This document shows, in pieces, positions 32,707-41,206 of a stretch of 45,729 nt of DNA. Under the pieces are notes generated by a model, which was not told the DNA's origin, made no database searches, and saw only the letters and a program-made list of their open reading frames with translations. The translations under genes and the position numbers were made by a program. This DNA comes from an uncultured Alistipes sp. (GTDB taxonomy: Bacteria > Bacteroidota > Bacteroidia > Bacteroidales > UBA932). The first letter of the stretch is position 1, and each line of letters opens with the position of its first letter. Location: assembly GCA_900544175.1 (NCBI GenBank), contig UQUN01000022.1:1-45729 (forward strand), read 5' to 3'.

Positions 32707-33981
32707 TTATATTATGAATCCGCATTGAGCGTATGACGGAGCGGAACCGTCGGAAATGTCTGTAATCTCACCATTCAGGGAGCATTTGACAGTTGTGTTT
32801 CCGGCCTCGTTCTGCTCGAAATAGATTATTACAGTCTCTCCGTCCAGTACGAATATCTCTCCTATGCATGCGTTGGCGTATTCTGTTATGGCGGTCATTT
32901 CTCCGTTTTTCCAGTAGGCTGCCCTACGATCAAGTCCGGGACCTTCACTTCCACCCAGATATACATCTCCGTTGCTGTCCACGCTTATGGAGTAGATTTG
33001 CGAGTTGATATCTGTAGGAATAGGGTAAGCTTTGCCATTAATCCAGTAGGCAGGGCAGAATCTGTCAGTATTCAGATAATAGCCTCCTACGTACACGTCC
33101 CCGTTATGGACAGTCATGCATGAGGGGTAATTGCCGTCACCGATGATTTCAAGCTCTGTTTTTTCGTCATTGATTTTGTAATATCCGTCATACATTACAT
33201 ATACTTTTCCATCTTCGACATAAATGTCTCCTGCGCTCATGCTTTCAGGCTCGTCTTTCGGTTCCATATTGGTCCAAAGGGCGGCCTGGTATGTCTGTGT
33301 GCCGTCGGAGTTTGACCATCCTTCATGTGTTGTAAAGTATATATCGGAATTTTCCTCATCCACGAATACATCGAATGCGCTTCCTGAACCTCTGTCCACT
33401 CTGTTTGTGTACACTGTTCCGCTGCTGTTGCTCCAGTAGAAACCAAGGGAGTTCATTCCGTATGTTGTTCCGGTGAGGTGTACCGTTCCGTCTTTAGTGA
33501 CATGGATACCGTTAATGGTGTTGCCACCTGTCTCGGTCATGATATGTTTCTCGTTATTGAACCAATATGCGGCGGCATTGGCTTCACTGCCGCCAGTATA
33601 TACCTGAAGCGGAGCCTGCGTGGCTGTAATTTGGAACATCGTACTGTCATCAGCAGTGATTGTCACTGTGGCACCGGAACGTTCCTCAAAACTGAGGTTG
33701 GGGCGTGCAGAGATAATGAGTCGGCAACTGGAAGTGTCTATTGTAAGCCATTCTGCATCTGACTCGGCTTTCCATGATTGGGCATTTGTGGAAATCTCGT
33801 ATGTGCAGGATTCAGGATACGCCGCCGTGAAGGAAACCTCCCGGTTCTGGGGGGTGATGAGGAATTCGACGGGTTCTGGGGTCTCTGGGTCCTTGTTGCA
33901 GGATGTGAGTGCGAAGGCGGAAGCCAGCATCAGGATGGCTGCGCCTGAAGTCAGGGATCTGGTGAAAATAGTGCTTCTCAT
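32707..33981 (-). CDS. BACON-domain lipoprotein with propeller-like repeats
   Basis: 424 aa. Lipobox LTSC with Cys28, a BACON-like domain (about 38-125; AEWLTIDT, ending FQITATQAP), then repeated units of about 40-50 residues of the type AAYWFNNEK, DIYVEDGKVYVMYDG, DVYVGGYYLN, PAYWINGK, DVYLGGSEG, AAYWKNGE. These look like blades of a beta-propeller. It is probably a surface or periplasm-facing lipoprotein with no catalytic motif. It lies downstream of the second TPR-AraC regulator on the same strand, the same order as at 25573-29671, although the repeat modules are of a different type. Confidence 0.78.
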   Translation of the reverse strand: MRSTIFTRSLTSGAAILMLASAFALTSCNKDPETPEPVEFLITPQNREVSFTAAYPESCTYEISTNAQSWKAESDAEWLTIDTSSCRLIISARPNLSFEERSGATVTITADDSTMFQITATQAPLQVYTGGSEANAAAYWFNNEKHIMTETGGNTINGIHVTKDGTVHLTGTTYGMNSLGFYWSNSSGTVYTNRVDRGSGSAFDVFVDEENSDIYFTTHEGWSNSDGTQTYQAALWTNMEPKDEPESMSAGDIYVEDGKVYVMYDGYYKINDEKTELEIIGDGNYPSCMTVHNGDVYVGGYYLNTDRFCPAYWINGKAYPIPTDINSQIYSISVDSNGDVYLGGSEGPGLDRRAAYWKNGEMTAITEYANACIGEIFVLDGETVIIYFEQNEAGNTTVKCSLNGEITDISDGSAPSYAQCGFII

Positions 33982-34020
33982 AAATGTGGTGTATTAAGTT
34001 GAAATCTGAAATTTGTACTG

Positions 34021-34028
34021 CAAATTTA
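34021..34028 (-). promoter_or_regulatory. -7 box for the second BACON lipoprotein gene
   Basis: The minus strand reads TAAATTTG, a full TAnnTTTG match, 39 nt before the ATG at 33981. The -33 region is weak, which would suit a promoter that needs an activator such as the adjacent AraC-type protein (inference). Confidence 0.5.
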
Positions 34029-34063
34029 TTTATGAGATGCGGAGAATGAAAGAGTTATTTATT

Positions 34064-35764
34064 TCAATCCGGGCAATTGCTCCGATTGGAAATTTCTATG
34101 ATCTTCTCCCTGTATTTGGCCGGGGTCATGCCTACCTTGTCCTGGAACAACTTGTAGAATGTCGTGCTGCTGCTGAATCCCAGATCCGAGCAGAGGGCTT
34201 TTAGCGGAATGTCGTTGGCGGGGTCGGACAGGATGGTGATAGCTTCGTTGATGCGGTAGGAGTTGATGTAGGCCAGGAGAGTCTGGCCGGTGTTCTCGTG
34301 TATGACCTGTGTAAGATAGGTCCGGTTGCTTCCCAGCTGCTCGGCTATGCGTTCCCGAGTGAGGTTCTTCTCGCGGTACAGCTTGTCATGCTTCATAAGA
34401 TGCTCGAGCCGTGAGTAAAGTTCGCGTCCGCTGTCCATGGTCAGAGAACTGTTGGAGTATTTGGTGTCCGCAGGGGAGGAGGCGGCTTCCATGCTCGCTG
34501 TGAGTTGCTCAATCTGTTTCTCCATCGCCTGCTCTTTCGTGATGGATTCCTTGTACTGCCTGGCTATACGGGTGTACATCCTGTTCTTGTTGCGGTACAT
34601 TATCCAGGTAATTCCAAGCCCGGCTGCCACGACCGTAATGATGAGGCCGGCGATGCGTCGGAGCTGCTGGATTTCCTTTAGATGCTTTTCCTTGTCAAAC
34701 TGGCTTTTGAGATTGCTGATGGTGCGTTCCTGTTCTATCGCATCCAGATCGGATGACTCATAGTGATAGTCCTTGTAGTATCTGAGGGCTTCCGGATAGT
34801 TTCCCACTGCCTCTTCCAGCTGTGATGCGGTGGCGTAAAGCTCCGCCGTGAATATGCGGTTGCCTCTGCTGCGGGACAGGCTGATGCCTTTGTCTATGTA
34901 TGTCATGGCTTCTTCAGGCTGCCCCTGCTCTTTCAGGAAGCAGGCATAGGAGAGGTATATCGATATGGCTGTGATTGTGGATTCTTCGTTGATGCTTGCG
35001 ATAGCGCTCCTGTATGCGGCCCGGGCCTCGTCTGTCTTTCCTTCGGCGGTCAGGATTCCGGCGTTGAGACGGTGTATCTCTGCTTTGTTATAATAGTCGT
35101 TTATTCCTGTCATGGCCTCGTCCATGTATTTTCTGGCCTGTGAAATGTCGCCTCGCAGATAGTACATGTCAGCGCAGACGAATGCTCCTATGTGTCTTAT
35201 GTACGGGTCCTCCAGCCTTGTCCCCAGTCCGTAGATCTCCTTGGCGTACCGCAGTCCTGTGGTGTCGCGGCGCAGGACGAATGCAAGCGTGAGGTTTGAG
35301 CCCAGTACGGCGTAGTTACTGTAGTCTGCGTGGTTGAGGGCTGTCCGCATCCCGTTCAGGAAGTGCGCGATGGCTTTCTCGTAGTTGAGCCCTGAGGATA
35401 TCTCGTAAATTCCCAGGCAGGAGTATATGGTATATATGGTGAAATAGTCCTGGTGGGAGCGGTCAGTGGAGTCCATGCTGTTCCAGAGGCGGAGGCCGCG
35501 GTCCAGGAAAATATATGCGGAGTCAAATGTGTCCATCGCTATGTAGGCCTGTCCAAGGCAGCTGCAGGCCAGCATGAGGCGGTGGATGTCGCCTGTACTG
35601 TCGGCTTCATCGAGTATGCTGCGCGAGTAGTTCAGGGCATCATGGTAGCGTCCTGAGAACATCAGGCTGCTGTATGTGTCACGGTCGTCCGATTCGGATG
35701 TTTGTGATATGGTTGTATATAAGGTCAATATAATCAGAATGGGAAGAAATGTCAGTCGCTTCAT
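34064..35764 (-). CDS. Membrane-anchored TPR-AraC transcription regulator (second copy)
   Basis: 566 aa, same architecture as the copy at 25573. N-terminal signal or anchor helix (about 4-20), TPR-like helices (about 30-345; for example GRYHDALNYSRSIL and GNYPEALRYYKDYH), one transmembrane helix (371-390), coiled coil, then an AraC double helix-turn-helix (about 465-555) with LTRERIAEQLGSNRTYLTQV and LCSDLGFSSSTTFYKLF. The segment before the first HTH (GRELYSRLEHLM) matches SRELFCRIEDLM of the other copy. It is followed on its own strand by the lipoprotein gene at 33981. Confidence 0.85.
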   Translation of the reverse strand: MKRLTFLPILIILTLYTTISQTSESDDRDTYSSLMFSGRYHDALNYSRSILDEADSTGDIHRLMLACSCLGQAYIAMDTFDSAYIFLDRGLRLWNSMDSTDRSHQDYFTIYTIYSCLGIYEISSGLNYEKAIAHFLNGMRTALNHADYSNYAVLGSNLTLAFVLRRDTTGLRYAKEIYGLGTRLEDPYIRHIGAFVCADMYYLRGDISQARKYMDEAMTGINDYYNKAEIHRLNAGILTAEGKTDEARAAYRSAIASINEESTITAISIYLSYACFLKEQGQPEEAMTYIDKGISLSRSRGNRIFTAELYATASQLEEAVGNYPEALRYYKDYHYESSDLDAIEQERTISNLKSQFDKEKHLKEIQQLRRIAGLIITVVAAGLGITWIMYRNKNRMYTRIARQYKESITKEQAMEKQIEQLTASMEAASSPADTKYSNSSLTMDSGRELYSRLEHLMKHDKLYREKNLTRERIAEQLGSNRTYLTQVIHENTGQTLLAYINSYRINEAITILSDPANDIPLKALCSDLGFSSSTTFYKLFQDKVGMTPAKYREKIIEISNRSNCPD

Positions 35765-35788
35765 CTGTTAAGTATTGTTGTGTTTCCA

Positions 35789-35796
35789 CAAAAATA
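35789..35796 (-). promoter_or_regulatory. -7 box for the second TPR-AraC regulator
   Basis: The minus strand reads TATTTTTG, ending 24 nt before the ATG at 35764. No good -33 TTTG is seen. Confidence 0.5.
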
Positions 35797-35892
35797 CTAA
35801 AATTCTTGAAATGACCGGGTATGCGTATGCTGTCTGAATGTGTCCTGAATGGCGGAAAATTGCAGATATTTGCAGGCAAATAATTGTAGTCA

Positions 35893-36585
35893 ATGAGAAT
35901 TATAGTGATATCCGCTCCTGATTTCCTGCCCGGAGAGGCGGAGGCTGTTACGGCTCTGCTGGAAGCTGGGGCATGGAGAGTGCATGTGAGAAAGCCGGCT
36001 GCCGGTTCGGACAGTATTGTCCGTCTGCTGGAGGCTGTCCCGAAGTGTTGCCGCAACCGCTTGTCCCTGCATGACCATCATGAGCTGGCTGCCCGGTTCG
36101 GAGTGGGAGGTGTGCATCTGAACAGCAGGAATCCGTCGGTTCCGGCCGGGTTCGGCGGTCTGGTCAGCCGCTCTTGCCACAGTATGGAGGAATTGTCGGA
36201 ATACGGCTCTGTTTGTGACTATATGTTTCTGAGCCCGATATTCGACAGTATTTCCAAGAGTGGCTATGCTTCGCGGTTCTCACTGGATGAAATACGCCGG
36301 AGGATTGCTGCGGGTTCTGACGGGGCAGCCGCTCGGATGGACGTAATGTCTTCTGACGGGGATTGCCGGTCTGTTGACTGGGGACGGGTCTTCGGCTTGG
36401 GCGGAGTATGTCCTGACAATATCAGACTGCTGGAGGAGGTAGGTTTCGGAGGTGCTGCTGTCTTGGGCTATCTATGGGAGCCTTTCAGGCAGGATCATGA
36501 CATGGATTCTCTGCTTGTCAGGTTTGCGGCTATCCGACGTACCGGCCGTTTTTGTTCTGGGGGAAAGTGCTGTGATTTTCTATGA
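35893..36585 (+). CDS. ThiE/TenI-like protein (thiamine phosphate synthase family)
   Basis: 230 aa TIM-barrel protein of the ThiE/TenI superfamily. VHVRKP (30-35) stands where ThiE has the QxREK pyrophosphate-binding motif, LHDHHELAARFGVGGVHLNSR (59-79) replaces NDxxxLA...GADGVHLGQ, and DYMFLSPIFDSISKSGY (109-125) matches the ThiE phosphate-side loop. Several ThiE substrate residues differ (Q to H31, K to P35, N to H60), so it may be a TenI-like thiazole tautomerase or a diverged ThiE rather than a standard synthase. It is divergent from the TPR-AraC regulator and convergent with nifJ, whose product needs TPP. Confidence 0.7.
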   Translation: MRIIVISAPDFLPGEAEAVTALLEAGAWRVHVRKPAAGSDSIVRLLEAVPKCCRNRLSLHDHHELAARFGVGGVHLNSRNPSVPAGFGGLVSRSCHSMEELSEYGSVCDYMFLSPIFDSISKSGYASRFSLDEIRRRIAAGSDGAAARMDVMSSDGDCRSVDWGRVFGLGGVCPDNIRLLEEVGFGGAAVLGYLWEPFRQDHDMDSLLVRFAAIRRTGRFCSGGKCCDFL

Positions 36586-36610
36586 GTCTGATGCACTTCC
36601 GTTGAGTGAT

Positions 36611-36645
36611 AAAAATGAGGGCGGCCCATCCAGGTCGCCCTCATT
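36611..36645. terminator. Terminator between the ThiE-like gene and nifJ
   Basis: Perfect 10-bp stem AATGAGGGCG (36614-36623) with CGCCCTCATT (36636-36645). The minus strand runs into TTTTT, making it the nifJ terminator; on the + strand it may also stop the ThiE-like transcript. Confidence 0.85.
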
Positions 36646-36669
36646 CTGTCGTAATCAGTGCCGTTTTGG

Positions 36670-39600
36670 CTACATGGCCAGACGTTTGTAGGATTCGTAG
36701 CGGATCTTGGCAAACTGCTCTGTCTTGTCGAAGAGTTCCTGAGCTGTCTCGGGGAAGCTCTTCATCAGCGAGCTGTAGCGTACCTCACCCTTGATGAACT
36801 CCTGGAACTTGCTCCAGTCAGGTTCCTTGCTGTCGAGGGTGAACGGATTCTTGCCTTCCTCACTCAGTGCTGGATTGAAGCGGTACAGATGCCAGTATCC
36901 GCATTCAACTGCAAGTTTCTCCTCACGCTGGCTCTTGCCCATACCGTTCCGCAGACCGTGGTTGATGCATGGAGCGTATGCTATGATGAGCGAAGGTCCG
37001 TTATAGGCTTCAGCCTCTTTCAGTACATTGAAATACTGTGCGGGGTTGGCACCCATTGCTACTTGTGCAACGTACACGTAACCGTAGCTCATTGCCATCA
37101 TGCCGAGGTCTTTCTTGCGCACTTTCTTTCCGGATGTGGCGAATTTGGCGACAGCTCCGGCAGGTGTGGACTTGGATGACTGTCCTCCGGTATTGGAATA
37201 AACCTCCGTGTCGAGGACGAGTACGTTTACATTCTCTCCTGAGGCAAGGACATGGTCGAGTCCGCCGTATCCGATGTCGTAAGCCCAGCCGTCGCCTCCG
37301 ATAATCCACTGGCTGCGTGCGGGGATGTAGTCTTTGTAGTTGAGCAGCTCACGGCATGCCTCGCAGTCACTTTCCTCAAGCATGGGCACGAGTTTGTCGC
37401 AGATACTGCGGGTTGCGGCGGCGTTGCCTCTGTCTGCAAGCCACTGTTCGAAGAGGGCCTTGATCTCGGAAGAGCACTTGCTGCATTCCATACCTTTTTT
37501 CATGAGGCAGGCAACAGTGTTGCGGATTCTTTCGGTACCTATTCTCATACCGAGACCGAATTCGGCGTTGTCCTCAAAGAGGGAGTTGTCCCATGCCGGA
37601 CCACGGCCGTTCTTGTCGGTGCAGTAAGGCGACGACGGGAACGATGCGCTGTAGATGGATGAGCATCCGGTTGCGTTAGCTACCATCATGCGGTCACCGA
37701 ATAGCTGTGTGATGGTTTTTATATAAGGTGTCTCTCCGCAACCAGCGCATGCGCCGGAGAACTCGAACAGAGGCTGTGCGAACTGGGAGTTCTTGAGGTT
37801 CTGGGTCTTTGGAGCGACCGTGTCCTTGTAGCCTACATTGGCGTGCAGGTAGTCGAATACAGACTGCTGCTCCATCTGGGTGCCGAGGTGCTTGAGCTCC
37901 AGTGCCTTTTCCTTGGCGGGGCAGACATCCACGCAGTTGCCGCATCCTGTGCAGTCCATAGGAGATACCTGCATGGTGAAACGGTATGCCTTGAAGGCCG
38001 CGATACCCTGGGCGCTCTTGATACCGGCAGGTGCTTTCGACAGTTCTTCTTCGGTCGAGAGGAACGGCCTGATGGCTGCATGAGGGCAGGAGTATGCGCA
38101 CTGGTTGCACTGGATACACTTGGCAGGGTCCCATTCAGGCACGTTTACTGCGATACCGCGTTTTTCATATGCGGCAGTGCCGGCGGGTATGCTGCCGTCA
38201 GCATATTCTCCAGTGAATGCGCTGACAGGAATGTCATATCCGTTCTGGGCATTCACGACATCGGCAACGGAACGTACCCATTCGGGTGCGAGACGGTCGA
38301 AGTTGGCCGGACGGAATCTTGCAACGACGTTTTTCCAGTCTTCAGGAACTGTGAGTTCCTCATATTCGGCTCCTCTGTCTACGGCTGCATAGTTCATGCT
38401 TACGACTTTCTCTCCTTTCTTGCCGTAGCTCTTGTCGATGGCCTGCTTCATGAAAGCTACGGCCTGATCGTAGGGGATGATGCCTGTGATCTTGAAGAAA
38501 GCAGACTGAAGAATGGTGTTGGTCCTGTTTCCGAGTCCGATTTCCTCGGCTATCTTGGTTGCATTGATAATGTATACCTTGATGCCTTTCTCGGCGATGA
38601 CCTGTTTTACGTGGTCGGGAATCCTCTTTATGGTCTCTTCCATTGACCACAGGCTGTTGAGCAGGAATGTGCCTCCTCTCTTGATGCCTTTCAGCACATC
38701 GTATTTATAAAGGTATGACGGAACGTGGCAGGCAACGAAGTCAGGTGTGGACACCAGATAGGGAGATGTGATGGGGGAATCTCCGAATCTCAGGTGGGAG
38801 CAGGTGTATCCGCCGGACTTCTTGGAATCGTAATCGAAGTATCCCTGGCAGTATTTGGATGTGTGGTTGCCGATGATCTTTATGGTGTTCTTGTTTGCAC
38901 CGACTGTTCCGTCTGAACCGAGTCCATAGAACTTGCATTCGTATGTGCCTTTTTTTGCCAATGAGATCTCCTCTCCGACGGGCAGGGACTTGAATGTCAC
39001 GTCATCGGTGATGCCGATGGTGAAGTCTGCCTTGGGCTGTTTCTGTTTCAGGTTCTTGAATACAGCGAGGATCTGTGCGGGACTGGTATCCTTCGAGGAC
39101 AGACCGTAACGTCCGCCGATGATGTAGGGAGCGTCACCGCCCATCTCGGCCAGTGTGGACTTGACGTCAAGATAGAGTGGCTCGCCTACGCTGCCCGGTT
39201 CCTTGCAGCGGTCGAGGACGGCAATCCGTTTCACGCTCTTCGGCAGGACTCTGAGGAAGTATTTTGCAGAGAACGGTCTGTAGAGCCTGACCGTTATGAC
39301 TCCGACTTTCTCGCCCTTTGACATGAGTACGTCCACAACCTCTCTGATGGTCTCGCATACGGACCCCATTGCAATGATGATGTCCTTGGCTTCAGGATCT
39401 CCGTAGTAGTCAAACGGCAGGTAGTGGCGGCCGGTCAACTCGCCTATCTCGCCCATGTAGCGGGCCACGATGTCGGGAACGGCGTTGTAGTATGTGTTGC
39501 TTGCCTCGCGGGCCTGGAAGTATACGTCAGGATTCTGCGCGGTTCCCCTGGTCACCGGCCTGTTGGGATTGAGTGCCCTTCTGCGGAAATTGGAAAGGGC

Positions 39601-40200
39601 CTTCTCGCTGATCATGGACTTGAGCGCGTCAGGGTCGAGTACCTCTATCTTCTGGATTTCGTGCGAGGTGCGGAATCCGTCAAAGAAATGTATGAAGGGG
39701 ACGCTGGACTTGATTGTGGACAGATGCGCTACGGCTCCGAGGTCCATTGCTTCCTGTACACTGGATGAGGCCAGCATGGCGAATCCTGTCTGTCTGCATG
39801 CCATTACGTCCTGATGGTCTCCGAAGATGGAAAGTGCCTGTGTGGCGAGGGCACGGGCAGATACATGGAATACTGTGGGCAGCAGCTCGCCGGCTATCTT
39901 GTACATGTTGGGAATCATGAGAAGCAGACCCTGCGATGCTGTGAAAGTAGTGGTCAGGGCACCAGCCTGCAGTGATCCGTGGACAGCTCCGGCCGCTCCG
40001 CCCTCACTCTGCATCTCGGTTACTCTGACAGTCTCCCCGAAAAGATTCTTCTTTCCGAAAGCGGCCCATTCGTCTACGTACTCGGCCATGGTGGAAGAAG
40101 GTGTGATGGGGTAGATGGCGGCATGTTCACTGAACATGTATGCGACATGTGCGGCAGCATAGTTGCCGTCGCATGTAATGAATGTTTTCTCTTTTGCCAT
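36670..40200 (-). CDS. nifJ: Pyruvate:ferredoxin (flavodoxin) oxidoreductase, single-chain
   Basis: 1176 aa, the usual length of homodimeric PFOR, which splits pyruvate + CoA to acetyl-CoA + CO2 and reduces ferredoxin. In order: N-terminal pyrimidine-binding domain with YPITPSS (30-36) and EMQSEGGA (62-69), transketolase C-like and gamma domains, two ferredoxin clusters CIQCNQCAYSCP and CTGCGNCVDVCP (about 680-760), the proximal-cluster motif ACAGCGE, and the C-terminal TPP-binding domain with GDGWAYDIGYGG and DTEVYSNTGGQSS. All clusters and TPP motifs are intact. It is 36 nt after fabD on the minus strand with no obvious promoter between, so probably cotranscribed. Confidence 0.97.
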   Translation of the reverse strand: MAKEKTFITCDGNYAAAHVAYMFSEHAAIYPITPSSTMAEYVDEWAAFGKKNLFGETVRVTEMQSEGGAAGAVHGSLQAGALTTTFTASQGLLLMIPNMYKIAGELLPTVFHVSARALATQALSIFGDHQDVMACRQTGFAMLASSSVQEAMDLGAVAHLSTIKSSVPFIHFFDGFRTSHEIQKIEVLDPDALKSMISEKALSNFRRRALNPNRPVTRGTAQNPDVYFQAREASNTYYNAVPDIVARYMGEIGELTGRHYLPFDYYGDPEAKDIIIAMGSVCETIREVVDVLMSKGEKVGVITVRLYRPFSAKYFLRVLPKSVKRIAVLDRCKEPGSVGEPLYLDVKSTLAEMGGDAPYIIGGRYGLSSKDTSPAQILAVFKNLKQKQPKADFTIGITDDVTFKSLPVGEEISLAKKGTYECKFYGLGSDGTVGANKNTIKIIGNHTSKYCQGYFDYDSKKSGGYTCSHLRFGDSPITSPYLVSTPDFVACHVPSYLYKYDVLKGIKRGGTFLLNSLWSMEETIKRIPDHVKQVIAEKGIKVYIINATKIAEEIGLGNRTNTILQSAFFKITGIIPYDQAVAFMKQAIDKSYGKKGEKVVSMNYAAVDRGAEYEELTVPEDWKNVVARFRPANFDRLAPEWVRSVADVVNAQNGYDIPVSAFTGEYADGSIPAGTAAYEKRGIAVNVPEWDPAKCIQCNQCAYSCPHAAIRPFLSTEEELSKAPAGIKSAQGIAAFKAYRFTMQVSPMDCTGCGNCVDVCPAKEKALELKHLGTQMEQQSVFDYLHANVGYKDTVAPKTQNLKNSQFAQPLFEFSGACAGCGETPYIKTITQLFGDRMMVANATGCSSIYSASFPSSPYCTDKNGRGPAWDNSLFEDNAEFGLGMRIGTERIRNTVACLMKKGMECSKCSSEIKALFEQWLADRGNAAATRSICDKLVPMLEESDCEACRELLNYKDYIPARSQWIIGGDGWAYDIGYGGLDHVLASGENVNVLVLDTEVYSNTGGQSSKSTPAGAVAKFATSGKKVRKKDLGMMAMSYGYVYVAQVAMGANPAQYFNVLKEAEAYNGPSLIIAYAPCINHGLRNGMGKSQREEKLAVECGYWHLYRFNPALSEEGKNPFTLDSKEPDWSKFQEFIKGEVRYSSLMKSFPETAQELFDKTEQFAKIRYESYKRLAM

Positions 40201-40236
40201 TCTAAGGAAGATTTTAGTAGTTATTGTTATTTGAAA

Positions 40237-41094
40237 TTATTTGTTCGGAAGACATTTCTTTATAAGTCCCTGAAGTACATTTCCTGGACCGAGCTCCACA
40301 AATTCGGTGGCGCCGTCGTGGTGCATGTTGAGGACTGTCTGTGTCCATCTTACCGGGGAAGTCAATTGGCGCAGAAGCTTGTCCTTGATCTCTGACGGAT
40401 CGGTGGACGGCATGGCGTCCACATTCTGGTATACGGGGCATACGGGGGTCTTTATCTCGGTCTTGCCGATGGCTTCAGCCAGCTCTACTCTTGCCGGTTC
40501 CATGAGCGGGGAGTGGAATGCACCTCCTACGGCCAGTCTCAGCGCTCTTTTGGCACCAGCTTCCTTGAGTGTCGCGCAGGCTCTGTCCACGGCTTCTATA
40601 TCTCCGGAAATCACGAGCTGTCCCGGACAGTTGTAGTTGGCGGGCACGACGATGCCTTCGGTATCGGCGCATACTTTCTCCACGACATCATCGGGCAGAC
40701 CTATGATTGCAGCCATGGTGGACGGCTTGATCTCACAGGCTTTCTGCATGGCCATTGCCCTTGCGTACACAAGGCGCAGTCCGTCCTCGAAAGACATCGC
40801 GCCGGCAGCCACGAGTGCGGAGAATTCTCCTAATGAGTGTCCGGCCGTCATGTCCGGTCTGAAGTCTGCTATGGTGGCAGCTGCAGCCACTGAGTGTATG
40901 AAGACTGCCGGCTGGGTGACCTTGGTCTGCTTGAGATCGTCGGCCGATCCGTTGAACATGATGTTCCGTATGTCGAAGCCCAATATATCGCAGGCATTGT
41001 CAATTAAGGATTTTGCTTTAGGGCTGGAGTCATACAGGTCCTTGCCCATACCTGAAAATTGTGCTCCCTGTCCGGGAAAAACGTAAGCAGTCAT
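40237..41094 (-). CDS. fabD: Malonyl-CoA:ACP transacylase
   Basis: 285 aa. It loads malonyl groups onto acyl carrier protein for fatty acid synthesis. FPGQGAQ (6-12), nucleophile S87 in AGHSLGE, R112 in YARAMAMQ, and the catalytic H194 in GAFHSPLM are all present, so it should be active. The ATG at 41094 begins MTAYVFPGQG. It is divergent from the tRNA-Arg gene and upstream of nifJ on the same strand, linking fatty-acid initiation with acetyl-CoA formation. Confidence 0.96.
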   Translation of the reverse strand: MTAYVFPGQGAQFSGMGKDLYDSSPKAKSLIDNACDILGFDIRNIMFNGSADDLKQTKVTQPAVFIHSVAAAATIADFRPDMTAGHSLGEFSALVAAGAMSFEDGLRLVYARAMAMQKACEIKPSTMAAIIGLPDDVVEKVCADTEGIVVPANYNCPGQLVISGDIEAVDRACATLKEAGAKRALRLAVGGAFHSPLMEPARVELAEAIGKTEIKTPVCPVYQNVDAMPSTDPSEIKDKLLRQLTSPVRWTQTVLNMHHDGATEFVELGPGNVLQGLIKKCLPNK

Positions 41095-41095
41095 A

Positions 41096-41124
41096 TTGAA
41101 TTCAAATTTTTATTTATACATTTG
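41096..41124 (+). promoter_or_regulatory. Promoter of tRNA-Arg
   Basis: TTG (41096-41098), an 18-nt spacer and TACATTTG (41117-41124), just before the tRNA at 41135. The spacer is 1-2 nt shorter than in the other good promoters of the window. Confidence 0.5.
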
Positions 41125-41134
41125 CAGTCCGTTT

Positions 41135-41206
41135 GCCTCCGTAGTTTAATGGATAGAATGAGAGATTCCGGTTCTCTTGGTTGGGGTTCGATTCCCCACG
41201 GAGGTA
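41135..41206 (+). tRNA. tRNA-Arg (anticodon CCG)
   Basis: 72 nt folding as a cloverleaf: acceptor GCCTCCG with CGGAGGT (first pair G-T), D arm GTTT/GAAT, anticodon stem AGAGA/TCTCT around the loop TTCCGGT with anticodon CCG at 41168-41170, and T arm TGGGG-TTCGATT-CCCCA. The discriminator is A at 41206; no CCA is encoded. It reads the CGG arginine codon. The 3' end touches the stop codon of the convergent gene at 41207. Confidence 0.95.

Noticed and set aside
25573..35764. Polysaccharide utilisation locus
   Set aside because: BACON lipoproteins and AraC-type regulators suggest one, but there is no SusC, SusD or glycoside hydrolase in the window.
35865..35872. Promoter box GATATTTG before the ThiE/TenI-like gene
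   Set aside because: The first base departs from TAnnTTTG and there is no TTTG 20 nt upstream; not strong enough to list as a feature.
41103..41112. fabD promoter on the minus strand (TAAAAATTTG)
   Set aside because: The box has four instead of two bases between TA and TTTG, and no -33 element was found.
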